In this document: positions 51,587 to 60,548 of the stretch, piece by piece
Layout: every line of letters starts with the position of its first letter
Numbering within the stretch: position 1 is the stretch's first letter
Assembly: GCF_029265695.1 (NCBI RefSeq)
Contig: NZ_JAJUHW010000013.1
Location: 1-64,000 of the forward strand
DNA length: 64,000 nucleotides
Direction: 5' to 3'
Source of the DNA: Gracilinema caldarium
GTDB taxonomy: Bacteria > Spirochaetota > Spirochaetia > Treponematales > Breznakiellaceae
Notes under the pieces: generated by a model
Told to the model about the DNA's origin: nothing
Database searches by the model: none
Seen by the model: only the letters and a program-made list of their open reading frames with translations
Position numbers and translations under genes: made by a program

Positions 51587-53337
51587 GAAAGGCCGGTAAT
51601 TTTTCCGTTCTCGTCTATATCGATGCTCATAAAGGCGGGCTTGCTGGGTAGGCCCGGCATGGTGGTCATATCGCCGCAGAGGGGGTAAACAAAACCAGCC
51701 CCCGCCGCAAGCCGGACTTCCCGGATGGGAAGCCGCCAGCCCTTGGGGGCCCCCCTCAAAGCCGGATCATGGGACAGAGAATACTGGGTTTTCGCCATAC
51801 AGATGGGCAGGGCCCCATAACCGTCGGCTTCGAGTTTTTCCAATGTTTCCCGGCTTTCGTCGCTGTAATCAACCCCATCAGCTCCGTACACATCACGGGC
51901 AATGGTTTCTATTTTGGAGCTTAAGCTCTGGTTCAGTTCATAGAGATAGCGGAACTGTTTTGGCTCTTCGCAGGCTCTCTCTACCGCCGCGGCAAGTTCT
52001 GCGGCCCCCTCCCCGCCCTTTTCCCAATGGTGGGTCACTACTGCCTCGCTTGCCCCCGCCTTTACCGCCGTTTCCCTGATAAGATCCCACTCGGCCTGGG
52101 TATCGGTGGGGAACGCATTGATGGCAACCACAGAGGGTATTCCAAAACGTTTTACAATGCCAAGGTGGGCTGCTAAATTGGCTAGACCCTTTTCCAATAG
52201 CTCAAGATTCTCTTCTTTGTACTCATTGGGGAGCGGTTTCCCGGGAACTACTGCGGGACCGCCTCCATGGGATTTCAAGGCCCGCACGGTGGCAACCACA
52301 ACGACCGCATCGGGTACAAGACCGCTCGTCCTGCATTTAATGTCGAAAAACTTTTCCATGCCCATATCGGCGCCGAAGCCACTTTCGGTTACCACATAGT
52401 CTGCGTAGCGAACTGCGATCTGGTCGGCAATAACAGAGGAGTTTCCGTGGGCAATATTGGCAAAGGGCCCTGCATGAATGAAGGAGGGCTGGCCTTCCAG
52501 GGTCTGGAGCAGATTCGGCTTTATAGCATCTCTGAGCAGGGCCGTCATGGCGCCTGCAACTCCAAAATCCTCTGCCGTCAGAGGTTTGCCCTTAGTATCC
52601 TGGGCGACCACCATCCGTCCGATCCGGCGGCGCAGGTCCGCCAAATCTTGAGCCAGAGCAAGAATGGCCATGACTTCGCTGGCCACGGAAATATCAAAGC
52701 GGCTCTGGCGAACTGGACCGTCTTCCCGGTCGCCCAGGCCCGTAATAATGTGCCTGAGCACCCGATCGTTCATATCCACGACCCGGCCAATACCTACCCG
52801 GTAAGGATCGATATTGAGCTTCTGCAAACCGAGTTTTTCAAAATAGGCATCGGACCAGCGGCTCTCATGGTAAAGCCGGGCATCTATAGCAGCGGCACAG
52901 AGATTGTGGGCCGCAGAAACCGCATGAATATCACCGGTAAGATGCAGATTTATATCCTCCATGGGAATAACCTGGCTGTAGCCGCCGCCGGCCGCTCCGC
53001 CTTTAATGCCGAAGGTAGGACCCATGGAAGGCTGCCTGAGGGTGGCCACTGCCCGGCGGCCCAGGAAGCCCAGGCCCAGAACAAGGCCGACCGTAGTTGT
53101 CGTCTTTCCTTCCCCTAAAGGTGTAGGACTTATCGCCGTAACATCGATATACCGGGCCCGCTTCGGCATTTCATTCCGGACCAGTTTCCAATCTACCTTT
53201 GCTTTATAATTGCCATACAGCTCTACAGCCTGTTCAGGCAGCCCCAACCCTCGGGCTATTTGCAGAATCGGTTCAGCCTGGGCTTCCTGGGCGATTTCAA
53301 TATCCTTTGGTACGGGATTGCGCTTAACGACTGCCAT
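51583..53337 (-). CDS. fhs: Formate-tetrahydrofolate ligase (formyl-THF synthetase)
   Basis: Fhs uses ATP to join formate to tetrahydrofolate, feeding one-carbon units to purines, or serving acetogenesis. The 584-residue protein has the ATP loop SPTPLGEGKTTT (70-81), LRQPSMGPTFGIKGGAAGGG around 99, LTGDIHAVSAAHN and ESGFGADMGMEKFFDIK. Length is slightly above the usual 555-560. It follows alr by 17 bases on the same strand with AAAGGAGC before the ATG. No other acetogenesis genes are in the window, so the role is probably general one-carbon supply, though termite-gut treponemes do use Fhs in acetogenesis. Confidence 0.95.
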   Translation of the reverse strand: MAVVKRNPVPKDIEIAQEAQAEPILQIARGLGLPEQAVELYGNYKAKVDWKLVRNEMPKRARYIDVTAISPTPLGEGKTTTTVGLVLGLGFLGRRAVATLRQPSMGPTFGIKGGAAGGGYSQVIPMEDINLHLTGDIHAVSAAHNLCAAAIDARLYHESRWSDAYFEKLGLQKLNIDPYRVGIGRVVDMNDRVLRHIITGLGDREDGPVRQSRFDISVASEVMAILALAQDLADLRRRIGRMVVAQDTKGKPLTAEDFGVAGAMTALLRDAIKPNLLQTLEGQPSFIHAGPFANIAHGNSSVIADQIAVRYADYVVTESGFGADMGMEKFFDIKCRTSGLVPDAVVVVATVRALKSHGGGPAVVPGKPLPNEYKEENLELLEKGLANLAAHLGIVKRFGIPSVVAINAFPTDTQAEWDLIRETAVKAGASEAVVTHHWEKGGEGAAELAAAVERACEEPKQFRYLYELNQSLSSKIETIARDVYGADGVDYSDESRETLEKLEADGYGALPICMAKTQYSLSHDPALRGAPKGWRLPIREVRLAAGAGFVYPLCGDMTTMPGLPSKPAFMSIDIDENGKITGLS

Positions 53338-53354
53338 CTGATGCTCCTTTATTA

Positions 53355-54473
53355 TTATTCAATATACACCCGCGGCACCCGCTTGTTGATTCCGCAGGTT
53401 ATCTCGTAGGGTATGGTACCTAACAGGGTCGCCAAGTCAGCTGCGGTGGGGTCCTCCGGGGTACCTCCAAAAACGGTAACCGCTTCCCATCGCTGCACCG
53501 GGCTGTCAAAACCCACGTCTATCATACACTGATCCATGCAAATTCGTCCAACTAAGGGGTACCGCTTTCCTTTAATTGACAACGAAAGACGGCCTGAAAG
53601 GCTCCTGGGTAGCCCATCGGCATAACCAATGGGCAGGGTTGCTATTGTTGTCTCCTGAGGAGCCTTCCATATTCGGCCATAGGATATGGATTCACCGCTC
53701 AATACTTTTTTTATAAACACCACATGGGTACGTAATTCCATAACCGGCCGAACAGGGACCGTTTCAGGAATCTCCGGTATCGGCGGATAGCCATAGGCCA
53801 AGAGTCCTGGACGGACCATATCAAAATAGGAATCCTCATGAAGAACCACCGCACCAGAATTGGCCGCATGGAGAGTCCCCGGATTGTATCCAGCCTGCCG
53901 AATAGCATCAATAGCTTGGGTAAAAAGCTGTAATTGTTTCTTTGTATAGGCCACATCATCTGCATCGAGGGAGTCTGCCACCGAGAGGTGGGTCGCCGTC
54001 CCTTCCCAATGCAGAAACGGATAGGCCGAAATGGTTTTAACAAGATCTACAACAGCTCCCGGACGGCAGCCAATCCGGCCCATGCCAGTATCAATTTTAA
54101 TGTGTACCGGGACCAGCTCTCCTAGCCGTTCCGCCGTTTCTCCCACAAGACGGGCAAAATCCGCATCGGGAACCAAGGGGGTAATATGATACCGAACCAC
54201 ATCTTCTAACTCCTCAGGGATAGGAAGAGAAAAGAGCAGGATGGGAGCTACTATTCCCGCTTCCCGCAGTTCTATGCCTTCCTGTACCGAAGCGACCGCT
54301 AAATATTTTGCCCCCGCTTTAATCGCCGCAATACCAATACGGACAGCACCATGACCATAAGCATCGGCCTTAACCGGTATACAGATAGCAGGTTTTGGAC
54401 CAATTTTTTTTCGAATTTCAAGTAGATTCGCTTTGAGCCGTTCAAGATGAATTATTGCCCTTGTTGCACGCAT
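53355..54473 (-). CDS. alr: Alanine racemase
   Basis: A PLP enzyme that makes D-alanine for peptidoglycan. The 372 residues have the PLP lysine K35 in PVKADAYGHGA, the barrel segments HIKIDTGMGRIGCRPG and LHAANSGAVV, the catalytic Tyr in SYGRIWKAP near 270 and the C-terminal GRICMDQCMIDVG. Cytoplasmic, dimeric in the family. The ATG at 54473 lacks a visible ribosome site. It is the first gene of a leftward alr-fhs pair. Confidence 0.95.
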   Translation of the reverse strand: MRATRAIIHLERLKANLLEIRKKIGPKPAICIPVKADAYGHGAVRIGIAAIKAGAKYLAVASVQEGIELREAGIVAPILLFSLPIPEELEDVVRYHITPLVPDADFARLVGETAERLGELVPVHIKIDTGMGRIGCRPGAVVDLVKTISAYPFLHWEGTATHLSVADSLDADDVAYTKKQLQLFTQAIDAIRQAGYNPGTLHAANSGAVVLHEDSYFDMVRPGLLAYGYPPIPEIPETVPVRPVMELRTHVVFIKKVLSGESISYGRIWKAPQETTIATLPIGYADGLPRSLSGRLSLSIKGKRYPLVGRICMDQCMIDVGFDSPVQRWEAVTVFGGTPEDPTAADLATLLGTIPYEITCGINKRVPRVYIE

Positions 54474-54501
54474 AATGTATTACATTAAATCATTATTTTT
54501 C

Positions 54502-54517
54502 GCCTGCGTCAGCAGGC
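54502..54517. other. Hairpin in the alr leader
   Basis: GCCTGC-GTCA-GCAGGC is a perfect hairpin about 30 bases upstream of the alr start, in the gap shared with the divergent lipoprotein gene. Purpose unknown. Confidence 0.4.
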
Positions 54518-54584
54518 TGCATCGACAGTTTGTGCCGGCAGGCTGGTATTTTTATCGTATATATCGTATACTAATAGATGAGCC

Positions 54585-56132
54585 ATGTTGCAGTTTAGAC
54601 ATTTTAAACATTTTTCAAGGTTACTCATATTGTTCATTCTCCTTTCCTGTGAGGATTATTCTGCACTGGCACCACGTTCCACCGTATATAAGTTCACAGT
54701 ATATAATGGCAGCCAAACACTGGATCAGGGAGGTTTCGTTACTGCAACGGCCAACCTGAGGCCAACCTTTTTAACATCCGTAAGTTCTGACCCAGATGTA
54801 CAGGGGCTGTCTGTAACCCTTTTAGATACCCAGGGCAATAAGCAAAGTAAGGAAATCTTGTACTCTAAGAGCCAGACCGATACCAACGCAACCAGAGTTT
54901 TCGTCGCTAATCTGGACTCCTCATTCCCGACCTTTTCATTGCCTTCAGATCTTTCTATAGGCCCCTACACACTGTCGCTCAAAGTTATAGGGGTTGATGG
55001 AATTCTGGCCGAAAAGATCTTTCCCTTTTATTATCTTGGAGACGCAATCCTGAATATTCAGGAAATTCGCAGCTACCCCCCTGGCATAAAACCCTCAGAA
55101 ACAGCCCCTCTCTTTCCACCTGCTGTAAAGCTTCTCCTTGAAGGTGTTGTTGCCGCAGATAAAAGGCTCGATCCTTACCTCATTTGGTACGAAGGGAGCC
55201 GGATTATCAAACAGGGACGGCTTACAGAAGGAGCTCAAAATATACTTTGGAAAACACCGGAAGCAGAGGGTTTTCAGACCATCAGACTTGAACTCTATCC
55301 TGAAAATCCTGGTACGAACCGTGAACAAAACCTGATACCCAGTGTTAGTGCTACACTAAAAGCCGCTATTTCTAGAAACGCCCCCATTCCTGGCTTAGAT
55401 AAAAATAAAGGCCCCTATACCTATTGGTTTCGCTTCCTGGGAAACCTGGAAGCTCTGACTGATTCAACAGGAGGACCCCTTTCATTTGTGAAGCTTGGCA
55501 ATCAAGAACCGCTCTGGCTTCCTGGAGATGATAATTTTGGCTTAGCAATCGGCTCTGCCCATCAATACAGGGTAAATAAGCCTTTATTACCCGCGGTCGA
55601 TGGCACCATACCAGTGGGAACCGTTATACTTCGTTATGCCCCCTACACCCGTAATGGATATGGCTCCCTATTCTCAGCCCAGTTTGATAATCAAAATGAG
55701 CCTGAAAAACCGTTGAATTTTAATCTATACCTTGAAAACGGCAAAATTACACTTGAGGCCTCTATTGGTGAAACACGAGCTGCGGCTGAACTTCCCAATC
55801 AAAATGTTTCAGCAAAGGTATTTTCACAGCTTTCTCTTGGCATAGAACAACGAAATGCATCACTCATCTTATATAACATTGACAACAGCGGAGAATCGCC
55901 ACTATTAGTACTAAAACTCCCCACAAACTATGTATACCCCGGTACAGGCTCCTATAGTCTTGGAAATTCCGATACAGGTAAATCTTTGTCCACTATCACA
56001 TTGGACGTTATACCAGAAGGAAATAGTTCAGAAGACAAACAAACAGCAGCAAACACATCACAACCGATAACAGCTATTATTGATGAATTTGCGGTAAAAC
56101 TGAGCAACATTACTCAAAACCCGTCTAACTAA
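54585..56132 (+). CDS. Large lipoprotein of unknown function
   Basis: A 515-residue lipoprotein with a lipobox ending at Cys22 (FILLSC). The first 250 residues look like repeated beta-sandwich modules (FTVYNGSQTLDQGG, LSVTLLDTQGN, PYTLSLKVIG). The second half (about 270-500) has the alternating pattern of a concanavalin-A-like or laminin-G-like fold with a YTYWFRFLG opening. I recognise no catalytic motif; adhesion or sugar binding is a guess. It has a TATACT box at 54567-54572 and a weak ribosome site. First of four consecutive rightward lipoprotein genes. Confidence 0.75.
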   Translation: MLQFRHFKHFSRLLILFILLSCEDYSALAPRSTVYKFTVYNGSQTLDQGGFVTATANLRPTFLTSVSSDPDVQGLSVTLLDTQGNKQSKEILYSKSQTDTNATRVFVANLDSSFPTFSLPSDLSIGPYTLSLKVIGVDGILAEKIFPFYYLGDAILNIQEIRSYPPGIKPSETAPLFPPAVKLLLEGVVAADKRLDPYLIWYEGSRIIKQGRLTEGAQNILWKTPEAEGFQTIRLELYPENPGTNREQNLIPSVSATLKAAISRNAPIPGLDKNKGPYTYWFRFLGNLEALTDSTGGPLSFVKLGNQEPLWLPGDDNFGLAIGSAHQYRVNKPLLPAVDGTIPVGTVILRYAPYTRNGYGSLFSAQFDNQNEPEKPLNFNLYLENGKITLEASIGETRAAAELPNQNVSAKVFSQLSLGIEQRNASLILYNIDNSGESPLLVLKLPTNYVYPGTGSYSLGNSDTGKSLSTITLDVIPEGNSSEDKQTAANTSQPITAIIDEFAVKLSNITQNPSN

Positions 56133-56160
56133 TTCAGGGTCTCCTAAACTAAGGAAGCTT

Positions 56161-56189
56161 TTGATTTTTAATCCTTCTTGCAGTATACT
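56161..56189 (+). promoter_or_regulatory. Promoter of the 56226 lipoprotein gene
   Basis: TTGATT (56161-56166), 17 bases, TATACT (56184-56189), 36 bases before the ATG, with a TAAGGAGG ribosome site. Confidence 0.72.
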
Positions 56190-56225
56190 TTTTACTACGC
56201 GGCAATTATGTAAGGAGGATTCTAG

Positions 56226-57293
56226 ATGACAAAATATAAAATGTTTCTGCCACTGGCAGCCATCTTCTGGCTTGTATCTTGTGTTTCATCTCCAGCTCCG
56301 GCACCACAGCAAGAGGAGAAACCGGCAGCCACTGCCCCGAAATCTGACGCTCGAAATCGAGCTCAGGAGCTTATCACCGGAGAGAAACCAGCGAGTCAAT
56401 CGAGCGGGACAACAGGGACAGCCCCAGAGGCAACTACTACAGCAAGTACCACAAATCCAGCGCTTACTACTGCGGAAGCCCCGAAGGATGAAGCCCCGCC
56501 AGAGCTCAGTCCAAAGGAAAAACAATTTTTCGAAAACTATCTTAAGCGGCTTAAATACATGATGGTCGTAAAGGATGGAGCTGCCGTTACCGAATTTCAG
56601 AAACGATCCATGTTAACTAAAGGAAATGAGGTCCTGCTTAAACAGGGTTACGATGTGGTACAATATGATCAGTTACTGAAAAACATAGAGGATCAGCGTG
56701 CAGCCTATGAGGCCGAAGCAGGAGCTTCCATGAGCATCACCCAGTACATAGCCCAAAAATTGGGAGCCGATGTCTATGTGGAGCTTGACTGTGTACCCCG
56801 TTCATCCACCGAAAACAACAGACACTACGGAGAAGCGAATTTTACCGCCAATATGTATGATCCCTCTACCGCGGAACTGCTTGGTTCAGTTACCTTTAGA
56901 ACCGACCGTTCAATCAGCACCTCTTCCCAAGAAGATGCCTTGCTGAATGCTTTGACCGCCGGGACGGCACAGCTCATGCCTCGTATCATTCGGGATTCTA
57001 CCACGGTTCTGAGAAATCGCTATGCCAATGGTATCAGATACCAGGTGATCATTCAACGAACCCCGGACTCTCGAGCGGTTTCCACCTTTAGAAGAAACTT
57101 AAGAAGCCGGGTGCGAGAAATAGTCATGGGCCCCAGCGCGGCAGATCAGACTATCATGGATGTCTACTTTTTTGGGTCCCTCTCTGACCTGGAAGACGCC
57201 TGTTACAGCGCCTTTGAAAAAACACCTGGAATGGAATCAGCCTATTGGGTCTATACCCGCGGAAAAACTATTACGTTTAATACCGGGACCTGA
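56226..57293 (+). CDS. Lipoprotein with a CsgG/DUF6175-like domain
   Basis: A 355-residue lipoprotein: Cys19 ends the lipobox (WLVSC), then a disordered linker to about 95 rich in Pro, Ala, Thr and Gln. The folded part has LLKQGYDVVQYDQLLKNIED, then ITQYIAQKLGADVYVEL, the layout of an anticodon-binding-like CsgG/LpoB or DUF6175 domain, in which a strand and helix lead to a Leu-Gly-Ala-Asp-Val segment. The final 100 residues repeat a similar plan (YQVIIQRTPDSRAVSTFRRN). Function unknown; an outer-membrane or periplasmic assembly role fits this fold group. Confidence 0.65.
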   Translation: MTKYKMFLPLAAIFWLVSCVSSPAPAPQQEEKPAATAPKSDARNRAQELITGEKPASQSSGTTGTAPEATTTASTTNPALTTAEAPKDEAPPELSPKEKQFFENYLKRLKYMMVVKDGAAVTEFQKRSMLTKGNEVLLKQGYDVVQYDQLLKNIEDQRAAYEAEAGASMSITQYIAQKLGADVYVELDCVPRSSTENNRHYGEANFTANMYDPSTAELLGSVTFRTDRSISTSSQEDALLNALTAGTAQLMPRIIRDSTTVLRNRYANGIRYQVIIQRTPDSRAVSTFRRNLRSRVREIVMGPSAADQTIMDVYFFGSLSDLEDACYSAFEKTPGMESAYWVYTRGKTITFNTGT

Positions 57294-57298
57294 GCTCA

Positions 57299-57323
57299 TT
57301 TCAAAACTTTCTAAGTTTTGAAA
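57299..57323. other. Perfect hairpin downstream of the 56226 gene
   Basis: TTTCAAAACTT-TCT-AAGTTTTGAAA, an 11-base perfect stem six bases after the stop. It has no T tail, so it may be a processing or stability element or a weak terminator. Confidence 0.5.
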
Positions 57324-57340
57324 GAGCCTCACCTGATAAA

Positions 57341-57368
57341 TTGTTATTAGTGTGATACTGGTTACTAT
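57341..57368 (+). promoter_or_regulatory. Promoter of the 57434 lipoprotein gene
   Basis: TTGTTA (57341-57346), 16 bases, TACTAT (57363-57368), about 65 bases before the GTG start. Confidence 0.5.
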
Positions 57369-57401
57369 GGCGCCTGGTAGGTGCCTTTAAAAAGACCTAT
57401 T

Positions 57402-57418
57402 ACCGGTTATAAACCGGT
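57402..57418 (+). other. Leader hairpin beside a ribosome site
   Basis: ACCGGTT-ATA-AACCGGT is a perfect 7-base hairpin that ends four bases before the AAGGAGGAG ribosome site of the 57434 gene. It could protect the message end or modulate translation. Confidence 0.5.
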
Positions 57419-57433
57419 TGCAAGGAGGAGAAA

Positions 57434-58117
57434 GTGAAAAAGATTTATGTAGCTATGGCAGCTATAGCAGTTGCTTTGGTTGCACTTTCTTTTGCCGGCT
57501 GTGCAAGTCAACCCGCTGCACAGGATTCTAAAGCCCAAGTTCCGGCTAAAGGACCGAATTACGTGGTTATTGACCACAAAACCATGGCATTAGGCGGCTC
57601 TATCCCAGACTGGCTCGAAGTCTATATGAATGGGGGCGGTCTCCGGGACATCGAAGCCCTGCCAAAATACAAAGACGTCTTTGTATTTGTTGGTGAAGAT
57701 TCTGGAACTAACCTGAATGCACTCCGCCAGTGGGCTACGGGCTTCTCTGTTGCTCAGGATATGGCCCGCCTTGTCTCCACCCGTGTACAGGCCCGCTTTG
57801 CCGGTGCCGCGGCGGGAAGCCCCGACGATGAATATGGACGGTACTTTGAAAACGTAGTAAAAACCGCTTCTGATGCAACCTATTCCGGCGCTCGGAAGGA
57901 AGCTGACTTCTGGGTGCTGAAACGGTACTTTAAAGACGATGGCAAAACTGTAGATCGGGAAGTATATGACTACTACGTGCTTGTGACAATCGACAAGGAA
58001 ACCCTTAAGAAACAGATTGAAAACGTACTGAACGGCGTAAAACCCGACAAACCCCTTACCAAGGAACAACAGACAGCGGTCGATCGGGTTAAACAGTCCT
58101 TCTACGAAGGGTTCTAA
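57434..58117 (+). CDS. LPP20-like lipoprotein
   Basis: A 227-residue lipoprotein that starts with GTG after AAGGAGGAG. The lipobox is FAGC with Cys23. The mature part has the LPP20 plan: SIPDWLEVYMNGG, an AQDMARLVSTRVQ helix, then EADFWVLKRYF and EVYDYYVLVTIDKE. LPP20-type proteins such as FlgP attach to outer-membrane or flagellar structures in other bacteria. Here the role is unknown; a second LPP20-like lipoprotein follows 90 bases later. The strong ribosome site and leader hairpin suggest high expression. Confidence 0.7.
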   Translation: MKKIYVAMAAIAVALVALSFAGCASQPAAQDSKAQVPAKGPNYVVIDHKTMALGGSIPDWLEVYMNGGGLRDIEALPKYKDVFVFVGEDSGTNLNALRQWATGFSVAQDMARLVSTRVQARFAGAAAGSPDDEYGRYFENVVKTASDATYSGARKEADFWVLKRYFKDDGKTVDREVYDYYVLVTIDKETLKKQIENVLNGVKPDKPLTKEQQTAVDRVKQSFYEGF

Positions 58118-58156
58118 TTCCAGAACGGGTGTATACAGTTTCTGTAAAAGCCCCGG

Positions 58157-58195
58157 GGGCGGTTCCATCCAGCAGGAGGGGCCGCCTGTTTTTTT
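58157..58195 (+). terminator. Terminator or attenuator between two lipoprotein genes
   Basis: A GC-rich imperfect hairpin (GGGCGGTTCC with GGAGGGGCCGCC) followed by seven T, ending 12 bases before the next start codon. It may end the 57434 message or let only part of it read into 58208. Confidence 0.7.
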
Positions 58196-58207
58196 ATAGG
58201 AAGTGTT

Positions 58208-59689
58208 ATGAAATTGAGAGTTGCAGGCTGCGCAGTTCTTTTTGCGCTGCTCTTAGTGGGTTGTGCAGGCGGCCCTGCGGCAGCGGCGAACCAGACAGGC
58301 AGCACCCAAGCGCCTTCATGGACCCTGGAAACACCGCCACCCAGTGGCGGCTTTACCTATTTTGTAGGATACGCAGACGGACCGGTAAATGGTGAGGTCC
58401 AAGCATCCGAAGCCGCTACCGCGAGCCTCATTGCTGAAATCATGCGGTATATCGGCGTTACCATCACCGCCGAGTCTTCCGCTACCGCCCGGTCTACACT
58501 GGATAGTTTTCAGGCAGACCTGGTTCAGACGGTAAAACAAAGCTCCACGAACCGGGTCACGGGGTTCCAGATAGCCGAACGGTATGTTCAGAAGAAGCCC
58601 AATGGGGTCACGGTCTATATCCTCGGCAAATACAACACCAAGGATCTTGAAGCAGAGAAGAAACGTATTGCGGCAGTCTTCCAGGAAAAGATTGATGCGG
58701 TGGCAGTTCCCGAAGCAAAGGGCAAGGAACTGCTTGCAGCGGGAGACGTTATCGGCGCAGTACGGCAGTTTATCGCTGCAGCATCGGCCGCATCGGGGTC
58801 ATCCATAGAAAATGCGGCTATCAAATTTGAGCGGAATATCAACAATGCCCGGGAAGCCCTGGCACTCATCAAACTGGAAAAGCTGAATGACCGGCTCCAG
58901 GCAAACCCCGGTGCGGAATTCAAGACCCCCTTTAAGGCCCTCATTTCGGTCTCAGGCAATCCGATTAGTCAAGCGCCGATTATCGTGGGGTATCAATCCA
59001 AACTGGCTAATGGCCGGATGACCACCAAGACCGCTAAAGTATTATCAGGTCCTGATGGGGTTATCAGTTTTATCCATCCTTCGCCTGATTTTGTAGGCAA
59101 GGCAAACCTGACCATGCGGCTTGACCTCTCTGCCGAAATGGAAGCCCTGTACAGCGCTGGTGACAAATTTTCATCCCTCGTGGCGGGTCTTGAGGATGCC
59201 ATTGCGGATAAACGCATTACTTTTGAATACACCATTCTGTCCCAGGCAAAGAATATTCCCACTGCGGTTTTAATAGTGGATACGGACTCTGCGGGCAGCC
59301 TTACGGTAGGAACAACCGGGTCAGCACTGCTCCAAACCTTGAGCTCCAATGGCTTTAAGGTATCTGCCGCAGCCCTAGCTCCCGATCAGATCGCAGGCAA
59401 GGATGACACGGCCATTTTAGCCGCCGCTAAGACAGTGCTGGCAGGCAAGGCTGAACGATTCATCTACGGGACAAGCCGGGTCGTCTCAGTTAAGGATGAT
59501 AAGACCCAAAAGATTGTCACCGTTTCTGCAGAAATTAAGGTGGTAGAATTGGCAAGCGGGAGGATCCTGTATTCCTCGGTAAAACAGGTTCCTGGGCTTG
59601 GAACTACCGAAAAAGAAGCCATGGAAGCTGCGAGGAGGCAGCTAGGTCAGAAAACCATAGGAGAAGACCTGGCGGCAGCTTTGCCCTAA
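58208..59689 (+). CDS. LPP20/FlgT-like lipoprotein
   Basis: A 493-residue lipoprotein with a lipobox ending at Cys19 (LLVGC). Residues 35-155 follow the LPP20 plan (APSWTLETPPPSGGFTYFVG, then a long helix and NGVTVYILGKY). A helical middle leads to an immunoglobulin-like part (about 240-330) and a last domain (PTAVLIVDTDSAGS, ILAAAKTVLAGKAERFIYG, VKVVEL-type strand) like the C-terminal CsgG/FlgT domains. It may belong to an outer-membrane or periplasmic-flagellum structure, an inference from fold pattern only. No ribosome site stronger than AGGAAG is seen. Confidence 0.68.
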   Translation: MKLRVAGCAVLFALLLVGCAGGPAAAANQTGSTQAPSWTLETPPPSGGFTYFVGYADGPVNGEVQASEAATASLIAEIMRYIGVTITAESSATARSTLDSFQADLVQTVKQSSTNRVTGFQIAERYVQKKPNGVTVYILGKYNTKDLEAEKKRIAAVFQEKIDAVAVPEAKGKELLAAGDVIGAVRQFIAAASAASGSSIENAAIKFERNINNAREALALIKLEKLNDRLQANPGAEFKTPFKALISVSGNPISQAPIIVGYQSKLANGRMTTKTAKVLSGPDGVISFIHPSPDFVGKANLTMRLDLSAEMEALYSAGDKFSSLVAGLEDAIADKRITFEYTILSQAKNIPTAVLIVDTDSAGSLTVGTTGSALLQTLSSNGFKVSAAALAPDQIAGKDDTAILAAAKTVLAGKAERFIYGTSRVVSVKDDKTQKIVTVSAEIKVVELASGRILYSSVKQVPGLGTTEKEAMEAARRQLGQKTIGEDLAAALP

Positions 59690-59779
59690 GATGGAGAAAA
59701 CCTGGCCAGAGCAATACACCGCAGATGAGCCAACTTTAAAAGTGTCCGACGAGAGAAATGTTAAAATCGCAAAGATTTT

Positions 59780-59806
59780 AAAGCCCCGGTTTATGCCGGG
59801 GCTTTT
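59780..59806. terminator. Bidirectional terminator
   Basis: AAAGCCCCGG, six bases, CCGGGGCTTT with A and T runs on the outer sides, between the convergent lipoprotein and ABC ATPase genes. A second hairpin TTAAAATC/GATTTTAA (59761-59781) adjoins it. Confidence 0.92.
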
Positions 59807-59807
59807 C

Positions 59808-60548
59808 TTACAATACCTTTCTTAAAAATTCTTTGGTTCTCGGGTTCTCGGGGGCACCGAATATTTTTTCTGGAGGCCCTTCTTCCGCTATGAGCCCCCC
59901 GTCCATAAAGAGAATCCGTTTGCCTACTTCCCGGGCAAAGCGCATCTCATGGGTTACCACTATCATGGTCATACCCTCGGCAGCCAGGTCCCGCATAACC
60001 TCGAGAACTTCGCCCACCATTTCAGGATCCAGGGCACTCGTAGGTTCATCAAAGAGCATGACATCGGGCTGCATGGCCAGGGCCCGCACTATGGCGATCC
60101 GCTGTTTTTGTCCGCCAGAAAGCTTGGAGGGGAAAACAGTTGCCTTGTCAGTTAGGCCTACCCGCTTCAGAAGATCCATAGCCCGGTTTTCTGCCACTTC
60201 CTTGGTAAGGCCCCGGAGTTTAATGGGAGCCAGGGTTATGTTATCCAGCACACTCATGTGTGGAAAGAGATTAAACAGCTGGAACACCATACCCATTTTC
60301 CGGCGATGCAGATCCAGGTCATGGCCTGCCTTGGTGATATCAACACCCTCAAAAATAACCTGACCGCTTGTAGGTGTTTCCAGCAGGTTCAAACAGCGGA
60401 GAAAGGTGCTTTTGCCTGATCCGGAAGGTCCGATAATAACCGCCACATCACCCTTCACAAAACTCGTACTGATACCCCGCAACACTTCCAGAGAACCGAA
60501 ATGCTTTCGTAATTGTATGGTTTTAATCAACTCTTCATTAGCGTTCAC
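59808..60548 (-). CDS. Polar amino-acid ABC transporter ATPase
   Basis: A 246-residue ATPase of the GlnQ/HisP type that powers uptake. It has Walker [10 protein letters not shown], the Q-loop in FQLFNLFPH, the signature LSGGQ, Walker [14 protein letters not shown] and the switch His in VVTHEM. The GTG at 60548 is chosen because GGAGG lies ten bases upstream and this gives the family length; it overlaps the permease end by 11 bases. It is last in the leftward binding protein-permease-ATPase operon. Confidence 0.93.
   Translation of the reverse strand: MNANEELIKTIQLRKHFGSLEVLRGISTSFVKGDVAVIIGPSGSGKSTFLRCLNLLETPTSGQVIFEGVDITKAGHDLDLHRRKMGMVFQLFNLFPHMSVLDNITLAPIKLRGLTKEVAENRAMDLLKRVGLTDKATVFPSKLSGGQKQRIAIVRALAMQPDVMLFDEPTSALDPEMVGEVLEVMRDLAAEGMTMIVVTHEMRFAREVGKRILFMDGGLIAEEGPPEKIFGAPENPRTKEFLRKVL

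Noticed and set aside
53338-53354. Tetrahydrofolate riboswitch before fhs
   Set aside because: Only 17 bases separate fhs from alr.
6187-57418. Shared operator between the GH5 leader (6187-6206) and the lipoprotein leader (57402-57418), both with CCGGTT and AACCGG arms
   Set aside because: The spacers differ (8 versus 3 bases) and two hits are too few to claim a regulon; the second is better explained as a leader hairpin.
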